Part shown: positions 7,058-7,259 of the stretch, piece after piece
How the letters are laid out: every line of letters starts with the position of its first letter
Numbering within the stretch: position 1 is the stretch's first letter
DNA from: Anaerolineales bacterium UBA4826
Lineage (GTDB): Bacteria > Chloroflexota > Anaerolineae > UBA4142
Assembly: GCA_002400365.1 (NCBI GenBank)
Contig: DHFK01000053.1
Span: 18,921-26,179 of the forward strand
Direction: 5' to 3'
Length of the DNA: 7,259 nt
Notes under the pieces: model-generated
Told to the model about the DNA's origin: nothing
Database searches by the model: none
What the model saw: the letters and a program-made list of their open reading frames with translations, nothing else
Made by a program: the position numbers and the translations under genes

Positions 7058-7062
7058 TTGCG
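7053..7062. promoter_or_regulatory. Perfect 10-bp palindrome over the -35 box (possible operator)
   Basis: CGCAATTGCG reads the same on both strands and overlaps five of the six bases of the proposed -35 box. A regulator bound here would block or assist RNA polymerase. CGCAAT recurs at 7135-7140 in the neighbouring hairpin. The palindrome is seen directly; its regulatory role is inference, and a 10-bp palindrome can arise by chance. Confidence 0.35.
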
Positions 7063-7075
7063 TTTAACGCGGCGA

Positions 7076-7179
7076 GTGTGCGTCAGACGGTTGGGTCGTC
7101 GGGCGGGCGGTCGGAAACCGCGTCTACAAATTCACGCAATCGCCCTGCGGCGATTGCCACCCAAGAACGTGACGCACAC
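7076..7179. other. About 104-nt self-complementary element with 10-bp terminal inverted repeat
   Basis: GTGTGCGTCA (7076-7085) and TGACGCACAC (7170-7179) are perfect inverted copies. Nested inside, TTGGGT (7091-7096) pairs with ACCCAA (7159-7164). Two side-by-side hairpins follow: GCGGT/ACCGC around CGGAA (about 7107-7121) and a 9-bp perfect stem GCAATCGCC/GGCGATTGC around CTGC (7136-7157). Together this gives a closing helix, a second helix and two hairpins, like a branched RNA. It lies between the upstream terminator and the cyclase promoter, where nothing codes convincingly. It could be a small structured RNA, a cis-regulatory DNA region or a short MITE-like insertion. I recognise no known RNA family. 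Confidence 0.5.
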
Positions 7180-7201
7180 CCTAGCGCGGTGACAAGTCGC
7201 C

Positions 7202-7239
7202 AAGACAAAAGGACACCCGGTCTTGGAAACCTGGTGTCC
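7202..7239 (-). terminator. Rho-independent terminator of an upstream minus-strand gene outside the window
   Basis: Arms 7211-7221 and 7229-7239 pair over 11 positions with one mismatch around a 7-nt loop. Read on the minus strand the stem ends GGGTGTCC and is followed at once by TTTTGTCTT. On the plus strand there is no T-tract, so it acts on minus-strand transcripts. It probably ends a gene lying beyond 7259; an in-frame TAA at 7254-7252 could be that gene's stop. Confidence 0.7.
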
Positions 7240-7259
7240 GTAATGTGTGGCTTACACAC

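Noticed and set aside
7083..7259. 58-codon open frame on the minus strand running in from the right edge to a TGA at 7085-7083
   Set aside because: It runs through a good terminator and the multi-helix element, and the product resembles no family I recognise; it is probably open by chance in GC-rich DNA.
7041..7259. Possible tRNA or small stable RNA of a known family in the upstream region
   Set aside because: No T-loop GTTCRANNC box, no CCA end and no SRP-type GGAA-capped hairpin could be found; only the unassigned helical element remains.

Overview
The window holds four protein genes, all on the minus strand and read from high to low coordinates, plus a non-coding upstream region rich in inverted repeats. 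The high GC content, tight packing, zinc-ribbon cyclase/STAND/TPR signalling protein and GAF-type DegS/NarX-like kinase suggest an environmental bacterium. Chloroflexota (Anaerolineae-like) is my best guess, but it is an impression from gene content, not a demonstrated placement.

Layout in the direction of transcription. Positions 7259-6983 are non-coding: a rho-independent-type terminator for a gene outside the window (7239-7202), a roughly 104-nt self-complementary element closed by a perfect 10-bp inverted repeat (7179-7076), then a promoter candidate with a perfect TATAAT box and a palindrome over its -35. Next is a 1185-residue protein with double zinc ribbon, class III nucleotide cyclase, STAND-type ATPase and TPR domains (6982-3425). 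After 15 nt comes a 557-residue protein with an N-terminal cyclic-nucleotide-binding domain and a C-terminal patatin-like phospholipase domain (3409-1736). A 140-nt gap with several hairpins, one covering the patatin stop codon, leads to a soluble GAF histidine kinase (1595-357). Its stop overlaps the GTG start of a gene for an exported protein cut by the left window edge (360-1).

The genes suggest a signalling cassette. The cyclase has every residue expected for an active adenylate cyclase and carries its own sensory/regulatory ATPase and TPR scaffold. The next gene encodes an enzyme with a well-conserved cyclic-nucleotide pocket fused to a lipid hydrolase. The simplest reading is a cyclic-nucleotide producer paired with a cyclic-nucleotide-gated lipase. 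This parallels, in logic but not in demonstrated homology, second-messenger defence systems (CBASS with patatin effectors, Pycsar with cNMP-domain effectors). The kinase has no response regulator in view and may respond to, or be coupled with, the exported protein that follows it.
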